Shown here in pieces: positions 1 to 13,100 of a DNA stretch of 64,000 nucleotides. Numbering within the stretch: position 1 is the stretch's first letter; every line of letters begins with the position of its first letter. Both the position numbers and the translations under genes were made by a program. The notes beneath the pieces were generated by a model. It did not search any database. It was not told where the DNA came from and worked only from the letters and a program-made list of their open reading frames with translations. Origin of the DNA: Chaenocephalus aceratus (Eukaryota; Chordata; Actinopteri; Perciformes; Channichthyidae); assembly GCA_023974075.1 (NCBI GenBank), contig CM043800.1, positions 30,787,952 to 30,851,951 on the forward strand. The letters are read 5' to 3'.

Positions 1-190
1 AAAATACAGAGTAAACCCTAAATGGAAATATATGCATGTGTGTATACAAACAATAGTAAACAGAGATCAAATGAGACTGTCAGCTTGTTGTGTGGCTTTG
101 TTGAAATTGACTGTGTGCCTTCACTGGGGTTTTGTTTGACTGCACTCGGAGGAAACAGAAACCAAAGACGCAGCCTACTGAATTTCCGTG

Positions 191-267
<77 letters not shown>

Positions 268-280
268 TCACTCACTCTCA

Positions 281-342
<62 letters not shown>

Positions 343-2737
343 CCCAGGGTAGAGCAGACAGAGTGGAGCAGGGTATTAACCTTTCTCCCGCTGAGGAGGC
401 AGTAAGTGGGTGGTGATGGCACATGGAGCGGAGAGAGGAAGAGAGAGAACAGAGCCAGGAGGAGGTCACCACTGAGACACTAGATGGAAATATCTATTTG
501 AGGAAACACTGTTCTTTGCTGCTTTTTTAATTATGTGTTTGTCAAGTCTGTCCGTGACATTTGGAAACTTCTGGGATTACTTGCATGAAACTATATATCA
601 AGTTTAGTGAGTGTGCATATTGTGCGTGTGCATTATCAGTGTCTGAGGGAACGGTCCATGCCTAATTCATTAGAGTAACTGTGCAGTGTTGTGATCCTCT
701 GTAGCGAGAGTATGACTCAATATCTGGCCAATTCCTAATGTGGTGCAGAAACTGTGCACGAGGGAGAGCCATCCTGCAACAGCAGCACATGTATTCATCA
801 TCAGGGATCAGATAGAGAGTCTGCACTGGGAGAAGACCCTTTCTCTTTCAAAGGGAAGGCTGGCTGAGCACATTTTCAGAAACAACCTGCTGCTAACTCT
901 TATAGTTTTATCACAGCAACAGAACCTCAGGTATAATAGCACTGCATGTTAAAGTGAGCAGAATATTCAACACCTGATTATATTTATACCTCGATCGTTA
1001 CAAACTCTCTGCCCACCCTATCCTCTTTCAAAATCCCTCTAAGTCTTTTCAGAGAGCAGGCGCTGAGCGAAAACAATTAGAAACAAACCAATACCAATAT
1101 TTGATTAAAACGTAGGAATGATAATGAACTTAAGACGTAAGAGGGTTACTCTAGATGAGATGAGTTGAAAACGATAGCTCATTAATGATGCCTATGAGCT
1201 AATGAAATAGTCTTAATCTTCTCCCTTGTGATTTGATTCATAAAAGAAGGATTTTCTCAATACTCAGGGGTGGAAACAGGTGATGAAGAAATGGTGGCAG
1301 CTAATATGTAAGTGTTCTAATACTAGATATGAAACTCATTTGTTTAACTGAGTTACCAACTTCAGTAATGTCTCTCAGAGCAGGTATGTCTTCTTCATTG
1401 GTTCATTGAAGAAGATTTCCTTTACCGGTTAAGTCAGATTTTTCCAGCTGGGTTTGAAGCTGCATTACAAAACAACCTCATGTCGGTGTTTTAGGCTGCT
1501 GCTGCTGCTGCTGCCCTCTTGTGACGACAGTACACATTACATCTGCAGCATACAATTGAAGGCCTCATGGGAAGCAAACTTGGAATAAATAAATGTTGTT
1601 TTGTGCATAGTTGAATTCAGGTAGATTAACATTAGCTATGGAAGTAAACTGGTTTGAAACGTCTCCTTGAAGAAAAAGTCTGTAATGAGATCTGGGTGAG
1701 CCGTTTCATGTTTTATAATACTATCATATAGCTTCGGAGAGAATAAAATAGTCTTTGTTTTTAAATGCAATACTTAAGAGGTTTACGTCGTACAAATGTT
1801 TCACGACAGCAACTCGATGTTTTCCGCGTCATTTGAGTGCATGTTGACTGGGTACTTGCTTGCCCAATATGTCACATTAAATACAAAAGTATACATTATT
1901 ACCGATTGAAGTGTAGTAGTATTGTGTTAGCATGCATGATATAGCGTGATAAGGGAAATAAAAAGATCCATACCTGTGTAGTTTCTGTCATCTTTGGCCG
2001 GCAGATAAGAAGGAAAAAGAAAGATTGATTAAAAAACACGATGCATGTGGAAACAGAACAGTAAGCTAGGCAGAATATATCATTATGCTTCAACATTAAA
2101 TGGAAAATCCTGGAGTTTAACAACTGAATAATTCACCTACATAATATATCATTTGTAGATTTGGTGCAGTAAAACCTTGACATTCATTCTATTTCCCTCC
2201 ACTAGATGGCAGTGACACAACATCGTAGTTATGCTGAGAAATGCAGTTAGTTGGTTCTGAGCAGTCATTTTCTGGCAGGAGCTTCCTAACTGTGGCAGTT
2301 ATGTAACGCAATGATATTTTACAGGCACAGCATGAAAATAGACCTTTAAATCTCATATTTTGATACAGTGTAAGTAACATAGAATATCTTACATAGAATA
2401 ATTAAACAGAGTAAGTTATAGGTAAAACATGAATGAATTGTTGAGCATTAACATGTACAGTTTTTGCATTCATTATACATAAGTCGCCTACTTTCAGTCT
2501 GACTGTGCTGATAATTCCCTCTTTCATCCCTTTTAATACTTCCATTCCCATAGCAACTTTATTAGTTGCCATGCCAACCCCTCATAGGACCAGTTGGCGA
2601 TCTGGTTTCTTTCAGTTCTTTGTTTCATCTATGTGTGTAATATTATTTTTTTTGCTTTGCTCTAATTTGGACAAATCTTTTCAGACGGGCCAACTGTTGT
2701 AAGAGAAGAACACTCTTTAGTGTCGATGAAATCACAA

Positions 2738-2836
<99 letters not shown>

Positions 2837-5800
2837 CTCTCATCTTACAGTCATTGAGTATTTATCCATTTATAAAGTTTATTCCAGTTCTTATTCAGTT
2901 TACTTTCCTGTGCCAACGGTACAAACTACCTTCTGTGGATTACGCTCTGATTGGTTGGATCATTTATTGCCTAGCAAACCGTGTTCCTCCGTTGGGAGAG
3001 CAGGTGTTTGTAATTTATCTTTAAAGCCTCGTGTGCCCATTCTTTTGTGAGGCAGCCACGTCTGTGTGATGAAATGGACTCATTCGGTTTTTTTAATACA
3101 GTGAAAATTACAGCCAATAAAAAGAAGTAATGGATTTCAATGCATTTACTGGGGCTTTAAATCATGGTAATCATAGATTATTGATCAACTGCAAAATGTC
3201 AGACAATTGTAAAAAGGCGAATTATATTTAGCAGTTATGGTCTTTTAATTGATTGTTTTATCTCATCAACTCAGAACATGAAGCTCAGCAGTATCATATA
3301 CAATGTAGCTCTAAAAAATATATATTCAAAACTTGAATAGGCTAAAAGTTTTAATGGGATGTTACTACACGGGAAATGTTTATTTCCAAATTGCTGGTAA
3401 AGCCCTCAAAGATGAAGAAGCCGCCTTAACCGTGTTTTAAATTGGTTATAACTTCATTGGAACGACAGCTTTTTTAACCATAAAAGTGTATATTTAGAGA
3501 ACGTGATTGAAATGGGTTTAATCTTTGTCACAACGTTTTTAATTATAAGGAAATCTTCATAATTGTCAAATCGTATCTGTTTTAATAAAAAGGAATTTGC
3601 TTTTTTTCATAAGTAAAACTGAGTTAATGAATTGTCGTGTAGTGGTTTCCAGACTCCATAGCCCTGGAGCCCCTTTATTGTTTACCAGTGTAGAAAAAGG
3701 GGATATCTGATCATCTCGTCATACATACAAACCGTCTGCGATGTTACTACTACTAGTGAAGCTGTATGTTTCAAACATGTATCCATTACTTTAAGTAAAC
3801 TTTAAAAGCCGTTAATCCATCAGCTATACTTTCAGCTAACTATTTCAACTGCTAACGACATTACCACCATTTGGAATATAAAAAGACTTCTTTGAGTTAC
3901 ATGACACATCTTGTACATTTCGTCGGTCATTTTTACACAAGGCTAAGTCCTACCAAGACTTCAATACTTCTCTTATTTCAAATTCGACAAACCCTTTCAA
4001 AAAACTAAATGCATATTGATACATTTATTATTGATATGGTTGACTTTTCATTTTAATGTTTATTCTTTGTTTTAAGATACCTCATTTTAGATTTAATTAT
4101 AGACATCTACTATTTATGTTTTATTTGAAAAAACCCTTTTATATACCTGAATCTTTAATTGTAGACGATTTCTTAATGTCTATCTATTCAAAGTGTACAA
4201 TATATATATACAAAAAAGTATCATATATGACAAAGAAAGGCACACAATCCTGACATTTGAAGATTGGCATTCTTTTTGCTTGAATAATTGACTGACATAA
4301 TTGTCCGATAATCAAAACAGTTGCAGATGACTTCTCTGTCTATTTTTAATAGAATGGTTTCAGCTTTTTCAAATAAAATGATATATGTGTTCTATACCTA
4401 AGTGGTTAAAACTAAAATTGTTCTTATGACACAATTAATCACCTTCCCCCAATATGTTTTAAATAGATTTAGTCGCTATTCATTATTATGATGGATATAA
4501 CTTAATGTATATGAGAAACATTTATACAAATGTGGTCATTGTGGTATACATGTTTGCTGACTGTACTTCTTACTGGTTGCATTGATCATAAAAGTATCAT
4601 TAAATGAAGTCTGTGTTGTCATTTCGCCTGCTGAGACAGTAAATGACATCCCAGCAGACAACATCCTTTTCCTAATTCTGCTGTTTTTAAAAGTCTAAAA
4701 TCTCCTTTAGTCCCACTGGGTCAGGAACTCACAGAGGCAGGTGGGTTTAGGCGCGTCCCACTTTCCCAGTTTAGTGCAATGGCTGATGTTTCTGCCCTCC
4801 AGGATGAAGCCGGCGTGGCAGTTGTAGTGGAGCACCGTGCCCTCCACCGGCGGCCCGGGGGGCTTCACCGTCACCCGGCCGTTCTCCAGGGAGGTCCACA
4901 CCCGCGGGCACAGCAGCACTGAGAACCAGAAGCACCACAAAGAGAGAGGCACAGACACAGAGCGTTATACAGAGGTAGATGCAGAATGACTGGGGGAAGG
5001 AGCTGCAGTTGCACTCATATTTATGACACACTTTGGATGGGGAATTAATGTTATTGGTTGTCAAAAATCTCAATGAGTTTAGCCCACAGCATGTATATAT
5101 GAGGTAAAGGAAGTCAAATAGCTAGTATAGGCTAACTTGATACATTATGAAGGCTTTGGGAACAGCAGAACAAGCTGTAAACCCAACATTAACATATACG
5201 TACATTATGGTGAACATGTAGTTAGGCACCAACCGAGCAGATATTCATTTAGACTCATATTTTTCTGGATACCCGATAAACGTTGACTATTCACCTTATT
5301 CTAAGTCTGTTTTTTAGTCTCCCTTCTTCTCCTTCAGCTAAATGCTCCACATTGTTTGTGTATCAACAAGCTATGTTTAATGATAATGAGAAAAATACTT
5401 GCCAATTGACTGGGAGTTTAACAATGACGTGTGACTTAAGTATTAAGATTAAAAAAGTATTCTGTTTAGAAGGTGGTTGTGGCTCAGTGGTTAGTGTGCT
5501 GCTCTTCGAATCACGGGGGCACTGGTTCGAATCCCGCTGTAGTCAACATTCTGCTGTATCCTTGGACAAGACACTTCACCCCAAATTGCTCCTGTGGGGA
5601 TTGCCCACAGTATTGAATGTATGCAAGTCGCTTTGGATAAAAGCGTCTGACATGTAATGTAGAAATAGGCTATGAATCAAATCATTTCCTGTATCAAAAA
5701 TGATAACGGTCCACACTTTATTCCTCTGATCCATTACGTTTGAATAAAACAGACAGCATCCAATCAAGTTGCAGGAGAGAATCACAAGGAAGTAATGTTG

Positions 5801-7774
5801 AATACTGGACACCAAAGATTATTTGGTTCGTATATGAAAAATAAATAGAATAAAAAATATAAGTAAACAAAACAGACTAAATTGGTAAATATTATTTTTA
5901 AGGACTCAAATTTCATATTTTAGATGCATTTTCTACTAGTCTTCGCTTTTCTCAATTGTTCTACTATTAAATGCGTTTACTTTGCTACTATGTTGTGTAC
6001 CAATAGACCAGAATAAATAAGAGTATTGTATGTCGAAGCCTACTGGGCAGTCAACCAGATTCTGATTAAGCAAGAGGTCAACAACAGAGATGAAGAGTTA
6101 TTTATAAACTGTGTAAGAATTATGAATTATGAATAAGATAAAAGCTTTGTCTAAAATGTGAACAAACAATTGGTAAAACACAAATAAGCGATTAGGTGCT
6201 TGACCTCTGACAAATGATTGCAAACCAGACACAATGTAAAACGTCGTTAACGCCCTGTGAACATTGTCCTTGCTCTTTGTTACCAGTAGGAAACATTTTG
6301 CTACACATAAGCCCGAGTGTGTAAACTTGCTATGTTACAGCCTCCATTTCTCTTAGTTTGGGTTTCTGACAAAACGGCGAAGCTCTTGAATATCATTTGT
6401 TTAGCTGCTGAGTTGTTGAATCTTCCTTCCAGCAAGCAAACACATAATACAACTCCAATCTGCACGTTGCAGCTTGAGCTCTTACATAAACCAGAGAAAA
6501 CAAAAATCCTGCTTGAGAGAATATTCTCTCGGGAAAAATAAGTTCCACTGATGTTAAATGTGAACTGAAAGAACAAAATCAGGAGAGAGAACAGGGATTT
6601 GATTGGATATCTGGCCTTATTCTCAGTATTTGCACAGGCGGTGTAGATATGATCTGATTAGAAATTACATTTCAGCTTCGCTATTCAAGAAAATACTGGC
6701 TTGCAGGCAAAGTTTGCAGCTAAAACTTTTACATTTAATCTATGTAAAAGCAGTTAAACCGCTTCAACACTAGAACACATGAATAGCTAATGGACTTGCG
6801 TATCATACACACAGATACAAAGTAACACATGTTGAAGCTAAGCAAGCTAGCTCTATTCTTCTTTAACCATAACCCAAGTAAGCACTTCTAATCAATACGC
6901 AGCCAGCATCAGCCCAAACTATTCTCTACGGGGGTTTCAAAGACAGATTCACATTAGCATGAATCTCTTTATGCAGCCCTTCATTAGGCACACATACCTT
7001 AGAGTACAACATCGGAAAAAGCCAATCAGCACTCAGCAGGAAAACTCAGCAAAATAACAAACCTTTATAGATCAGAATTAAACAACACAAAGTATGTTTA
7101 CAAGCTGGGGTTTGGGGGCATGTCCCCTTAACAGCAGAAAAAACGTGTTACTATTCAACCAAAATGTGTGACAACATAATCCCACCCAGTGCAAAGGTCC
7201 ACTTAATAGCTTTTTCAAAACTGCATCAAGGATGCTTGTTGGGGTGCTTGGGGTATTTCATCTTTATTTGTCCAATCACGGACTCCTAGTCGATGATGTG
7301 ACCGCTTTCTATCAGAGATAATTATCTGCTATCATTTTTTATTCCATATTATTGCAATATCCAAAATGTTGTTACCAAGGTCAGGAATATATTTCAACTT
7401 CATACAAAGAAATATGGCGGTTTTTTACAATTATCTAGGACCTACCATCTTCTGCATTATAAGATGTTTCTGTATTGATCAGATAGCTTAATAATGACAG
7501 CAACCATTTAAACGTTTAATTATCTATATTTTGAACGGTGCATTAAAAAGACATTGTGTAAGGGAGCTCTGTAGTAATGAGCCTACAGAGAATGATCCCC
7601 TGAATCTGCCGCTCTCCTTTGGCTTTGCAGAGCTTCATGGCGAGTTTCAGCTCCTTGTTTAGCTGCCAAGCGGCAACTTGAATGTTTAGGTACGTTGGAG
7701 ACCAGCTTGGGAACAAAGTGGAGCATTTAGCAGCGAAAGTGCCAGATTTTCCCTCAGGAGTTCAAATGGAGACC

Positions 7775-7855
<81 letters not shown>

Positions 7856-8330
7856 AGGACACAAACATGACCCAAAATGAATGCTAATGTTGCTCTCTAA
7901 CGGAAATAATCAACTGTTTGCAAACAAGTTCCCTTTATCAACTGAAAGGTGATATATGTCAGTATTGTGTCTTAAAGAAACACCATCTACAAGCTGTGGT
8001 TGATTTCACGTAGGCTTCTTCCAAGACTAGATTACTTATTTGACTGCAGTTAAAAATGACACCAGTCCCAGTAAAGGTTGCACACTATTTTATACTTTGT
8101 TCAGGGGAGAATTGTTTTGAACATGTGCAGATGAGGAAAGGTGAAGGTTGTGATAAAAAGGATGTGAGAATCAGACAAAAAAGGACTCACAACATGTGCT
8201 GTGCAGCGTCAAGTCCGTCCATGTGCCGTTGGGTAAGCACTTCCTGACCTTAGGTCCCACAATCACCCGGTTTCCTCTGCAGATGTACTCGATCTCATAA
8301 TCCACAGGGAGGATCTGCACACTGCGGATC

Positions 8331-8402
<72 letters not shown>

Positions 8403-10124
8403 GGAGGAGAGACAGAAATTAAAGCTTGTTTGATGCTCTCTCACACCAGTGTTCCCTTATCCACTCAGGGTGCTTCCACAGTCCTTCTCAATGCAGTGTG
8501 ATCTCGTGCCATGTGGCTGTGGCAATAAAGTTTTACTAGATGGAACATTTTCTGGCCATATTGTGTGAATCGTTTGGCCGTCAAACTCTGAAATACAGCT
8601 TCTCTCTGATTGGGGAAGGAGGGGATATAAGCAGTTTGAACAGCGTTATGTTAACACTTCACTGTGCAGCTTGGAGTGCTGCAAACCAGCTCAGTTTTAC
8701 ATGGTCTTTCTTACATTTTAAAACGTCACCAGTCTCTTTTATAATTAGATATGTTGCTGCATTATAGATTAAATTAGAAACATATGAGCTTTGAAGTCCC
8801 TCTTCACTCAAAAGTGTATAGTTTCTTCACCTGGATGTCTGACACGTTCTGTTGGACGGAGTCAGGTCAGCTGTTTCTATCTGCCGTGATCTTTCTATAG
8901 TTCAAGATAGCTAAGCTCAGCAACATTTTTAGAGCAGACAATCCTCTCATTTCAGCAAGAAAGCCAAAAGGGTAGGCTATGTGTCAAAAAATGCATGCAA
9001 CTTACTTAGTGATGGTGTAATAATAATTCGCAAGATAGCTACTATTCTTCATGGCCGTTATCATTAGGCAATGTTATGATATCATTCAATCCAGTCTCAC
9101 GGCATTTCGTGTTATAGCCACGAAATTAATGTCATCTATTGATTTGTGTTCACCAAGACGATTTTCGCATTGAGTGCACGAGCAGTGTGTACTATGCAGA
9201 CAGGTAGTTGACAGACAGGTAGTTCATCCAATCATTTCATTTTGACAGCATACAATGATTGGAAGGACTCATTAGGGTCATGCAATAGTCCAAAAATATA
9301 GTTTTTTGTTGTTTGGGTTTTTTGTCAGAGCATTTGACGTATTCATTGCTGCCAGGAGTATTTCAACAAATGTAACCCACACATTATCCACCCTCTATTT
9401 CCTAAGGCTCTCATAATGGTTTTAATATGGAAATAAATTACATTACAGGAAGCAGATACAGTTTCACCTGCTTTATATTTCCACTTTTGTGTTTTATTAT
9501 ATTGAAAATTGTCCGGTAAAATGGTTTAACGTCCTTGATTTTTTTATTTTATTTTTTTATTTATCCTTTATTTATCCAGGAATGTCCCATTGAGATACAA
9601 GATCTCTTCTTCCAGGGAGTCCTGACCAACACGGCACACAACAAGTTTCAACATAAAACAAGGGCATTTGACAGGTAAAGTTGTGTCATTCAGACCCAGA
9701 GCTGTGTTTTCTGTACCTGTTCCTGTGTCAGGCCTCTGTAGCGGATCCCCCCATCTCTGGGAGGCCGGATGATAGCACAGCCTGAATGAAAAAAGAGCAG
9801 AAGAAGAATGAAGGACGAAAAGAGCAGAGGGGAAAGCTGTGTCTGCAGATGATGTAGATATATGACAGCAACATGACATATTGTCAATTTAACTGATGCT
9901 TTCCTCGCTGCACAAATTGCAGTGCTTCATTCAGGTCACTCAGCAATCTCTGCAGAGTTACTTATGTCCATTAAGGCTTATTATAACCAACCACAAATAG
10001 ATTCCAGCACATATTCAGTCACAAACACACAAATTACCTCCAGTTGATGAATTATGTATGGGCACAACGAAAGATGGAAGAGCATAGAGAATCACCACAA
10101 ACAATAGGCGTGCCATCTCTGGAT
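1..10124 (-). CDS. gabbr1: gabbr1 5' end, GABA-B receptor subunit 1 (1a-type N terminus), partial
   Basis: Metabotropic GABA receptor subunit 1; its 1a-type N terminus carries two sushi (CCP) domains that act outside the cell, at presynaptic sites in mammals. Coding exons seen on the minus strand: 10038-10116 (start codon at 10116, hydrophobic signal peptide beginning [13 protein letters not shown]), 9717-9781, 8191-8329 and 4733-4918. All junctions are GT-AG and the phases join. Exons 2-3 encode sushi 1 (GCAIIRPP, then LPVDYEIEY and GPKVRKC) and exon 4 encodes sushi 2 (SLENGRV to KPTC). Each sushi has four cysteines, and the spacing matches mammalian GABBR1a as I remember it. An acceptor at 10125-10126 shows that a noncoding exon lies upstream. 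An 18-nt micro-exon at 1974-1991 may follow. The ligand-binding, seven-helix and coiled-coil exons lie beyond the left edge. Confidence 0.88.
197..339. repeat. compound (CA)n microsatellite
   Basis: Two long CA runs are separated by a short CACTCACTCACTCTC interruption. Open frames across it are poly Thr-His or Cys-Val artefacts. Confidence 0.97.
1974..1991 (-). other. gabbr1: candidate 18-nt micro-exon of gabbr1
   Basis: On the minus strand an 18-nt segment lies between AAAG and GTATGG, downstream of a strong pyrimidine tract (about 2002-2025). Exon 4 ends in phase 1. Adding this segment gives the linker residues YDRNYT and leaves one base, the same phase logic as the short mammalian exon that encodes the linker (VNRTPHS) before the ligand-binding domain. 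The exon is inferred from splice signals, phase and position only. Confidence 0.35.
1992..4732. other. gabbr1 intron, no recognised gene
   Basis: AT-rich noncoding sequence with no coding exon that I can support. It contains the (CA)n tract at 2744-2833. Short open frames here have no recognisable protein content. Positions 1-1973 are likewise intronic, apart from the compound (CA)n tract at 197-339. Confidence 0.6.
2744..2833. repeat. (CA)n microsatellite
   Basis: An uninterrupted run of about 45 CA units inside the gabbr1 intron, ending in a short CT run. Confidence 0.97.
5471..5660 (+). repeat. tRNA-derived SINE
   Basis: The left end resembles a tRNA, with an A box (TGGCTCAGTGG) and a B box (GGTTCGAATCC). 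A body follows with TGTATCCTTGGACAAGACAC and a tail with TTTGGATAAAAGCGTCTGAC. This layout is typical of fish tRNA-derived SINEs. It lies in a gabbr1 intron on the opposite strand to the gene. Confidence 0.8.
5661..8190. other. gabbr1 intron remainder, no gene seen
   Basis: AT-rich intron sequence with no exon that I can support. It carries the (GA)n tract at 7779-7857. Confidence 0.6.
7779..7857. repeat. (GA)n microsatellite, interrupted
   Basis: GA repeats with two GGAG interruptions in a gabbr1 intron. Confidence 0.95.
8335..8399. repeat. (AG)n tract forming the gabbr1 exon 3 polypyrimidine tract
   Basis: About 32 AG units on the plus strand, so (CT)n on the gene strand. It ends only a few bases before the acceptor TTACAG of the sushi 1 exon (8191-8329). 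The repeat is therefore the polypyrimidine tract of that splice site. Confidence 0.9.
9541..9710. repeat. degenerate interspersed repeat (TTTATTTATCCAGG type)
   Basis: The phrase TTTATTTATCCAGGAATGTC, followed by TTGAGATACAAGATCTCTTC, resembles a common fish repeat with the form 'TTATTTAACCAGG...TTGAGA..'. Similar pieces occur near 22436 and 44095. The family is not identified and the borders are approximate. Confidence 0.45.
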
Positions 10125-13100
10125 CTGAAAGAGAAAGAAGACGGAGGTAAATGTAGAGAACTGTGACTGGAAAATTGAGGAAACAAGATGCAACGAGAAA
10201 ACCGCTACTGAGAAAATATTCTTGCAGAATCAAATCTACACTCTCGTTTCAGTCCACTGCTGTCTGTCCTTCCAAAACGAGATGCATCAACTGTTTGGCA
10301 AAACACTCCCTCTTCATCCTGCCTGACTGCACACAAAGGATGAGCTGCAACATGAGTCCACTTCTCTCCCCCTGCTCCTGTTTGTATTTACCTTGCAGAC
10401 AGCCCAGGTACAGTTGATAGCCAGATTGGCGTCCTTTCAAAAAGCCCTGCGTGCAAAGTTTCAACTCAGGTTTGGATGGCTGATATTAAAGATGTTTGCA
10501 AAACGGCTGACCATAGAAACATTTCACGCAAGGGCTGACACAATACATTTTAGATCTGTCTTAATTTCAAGGTAATAACGTATCCCCCAAAGGCTCTCCA
10601 TCGCAAGACAGAAAGTATTTATTTAGTTTTGACAGATGTTAATGGCACAATGACCCACCACACATACTCACGGGCCTGGAAACTCTCTGAGAATTCTCCA
10701 TCGATTTAGCCTTGCACTATGCTAACACTGTGAGAACTACAAAAGAAGGTTGACGCAGCGGAAGCAGAGATGTCGTATTTATAATTCAATGGATTCTATT
10801 TTCTCGTAAAAACATTACCCACAGTGCAACATGACCGTTGACATCACTTGAGGCGATTTAACAGACTTCACACAGTCTGGAGCCGTGAAAGGCTTTATAC
10901 AACTTTGTTTTCACATATGCAGTAGTACTCCCCAAGATCTCTAAACAGACTCTGATGTGTAAGATCGGAGGAGTTCCCATGAATTAACAATTAATTCAAT
11001 AAATAATATCTGCTATATCAACAAATAACACATGTTTTAGGCAAACTCTCACAATTATTCAACCCTATTTAATGTGCACACAATCAGTTTGCTTTACAAT
11101 GATGGAGAAATGACACTTGCCACTTGGCTGCCACACTGACGTGCAGATTTTTTAAGTACTGAAAGTGTGATAAGATAACCAGAAAAAAGTCAAAAGACGA
11201 GTCCCGTGAGCCACAGCGCCTCAGTGCTCGCACGAACACAACTGAATGTATCAATGATAAACACACTATATATAGCTGCTCATTTGCAGTTTTGAATAAT
11301 AAATGCTGCTTCATGAGGCTGTCACAGATGCACCAACATAAACACATCCATACACTTAACAAGACAGTAAGGGGGTGGAGAGTGTGTGTGTGATAAAGTG
11401 GGAAGGTGGGTAAGGGGGCATAACAAAGCAAAGCACCACAGTGAGGGAGACAGATGGCAGCGAGGCTTGCTTGTGGAAGACAGACAAACTCTGCCGGATC
11501 CTTCATTAGCATTATCCAGTGTATTTTTAGAGTTCACTGAGTAGAGAGTGTCTCATGTGTGTGTTGGTGTGTGCATAGAGGGGGGGGGGTTGGCAGCGTA
11601 CAGTACGTGCTTTTGTCCTGTAAGGGATGGAGGGGAGGGGGAGGTAGGAGAGAGAAAAAACGGGTGAGAAAGAAGGACAGCCCAGCAGGAGTCATTAATA
11701 TCAGCGATCACACACTGAGCCGGATAAAAGCAAACTAGGAGAGTGAGTGTATCGGGCTGAAGCAGCCTATCCCCCACAAAGCCAGCTACCTCCATCAGCG
11801 CTGTGAGCAGACAGGGGGAAGGGGGGCAGTCGACTAGCCTCAAGCTTTAAATGCAATTAAGGCTTCAGCACCACGGACAGAGCCTTCTCTGCTCGGGGAA
11901 CAGAGAACACCATCTTGTTACAAAAAACACCCACAGCCCATCCACCGCGAATGTTGCACACTGCCTACTAGCTTGTGTGTCTTTAATTCCGGAAGCTGCA
12001 ATGGAAAGGGATGATCCGGACCACTGACAGCTTCATGTACAGACGCTTGTAGGCTAGTTGATATTTTCAATGTATATGCAGGGCCACACGGGGACCACGC
12101 ACATACAGTAGACTCACATGCTGTATGTTGTGCATGAACTACCGAGACGTGAGGGTCACAGTAAGAGTGCCACCAACCGTATGCTGCCGGTAGTTACTTG
12201 TCGGCTGTTGACAAGGGAATCCGTGATGGCCTGTAGAGCAAGGCCGACCATATTAACAAGCCCGCACAGTGCTTTAATCTCAAAAGTAGCGTCCCGAATC
12301 ACATATCACCTCATTATACCGACTGGATGCCGTTTGAAAGGGTGCAGAATCTCACCATGTTATCGTCTCTTTATATAGCATTAATGCAGAGAGGATCTTG
12401 CAAGAAGGAACTCAAAACAAATCTGGCCTGTGCCCATCGAAAATGAATGGCCTTTGCATACAAAATTAACAACCAATGGGGAATCTATATAGATTATCTG
12501 CATGGGAAATGGAGCATTTTCTGAATAAATGGAGTCTATTATTGCGACCTACAGTAATAGTAGTCCGTAGCCCCGTAAAGCAAAGCTGTAGCATGTGTAC
12601 TTACTATTAGTTCCGATGCGCTCCGTCAATATAACAGTAGGCGTCCTTCGAGGTGGATCCACCAGGAAATGCCCAACGTCGGATTATTTGGTAAAAATAT
12701 GCATCTTTACAACGATGTTATGGCTATAATAGTATGGCTATCAATGTGCAAGCTGCTCCGCTCGTAAACAGAATGTTACAAAAACAAGACGTATCTTATT
12801 CGGGTTATTTCTATGTATTGCAGTTACGCATGGCAAAGGTAAGAAAGGACAAAAATCCATACAACAATTATACATGCACTATATACAAACGCAGCCCCAT
12901 AAACGACGAAACACCGATTCACCACACTCCCCTCCTTTTCTCTCTCTCTCCCCTTACAATCTTGAGCTAACTCACGACGTCATGATGGAGACGCACCGTG
13001 CGTAACAGCACGGTGCGTAGTCCCCCCTCCCTCCTTCCCAAGCGCTAGGATCTGGGCCCACGACTGTAATATATTACATGAATCTTACGACCAGGCTTTG

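Noticed and set aside
22..405. Open frames encoding poly Thr-His or Cys-Val across (CA)n tracts (also near 19300, 32100 and 54000)
   Set aside because: They are translations of the microsatellites and have no protein-like content outside them.
1494..1515. (CTG)n repeat
   Set aside because: Only about seven units, outside any exon, and not notable in a vertebrate genome.
5471..5545. tRNA gene suggested by A and B boxes
   Set aside because: The sequence continues into a SINE body and tail and does not fold as a complete tRNA by eye; it is a SINE head.
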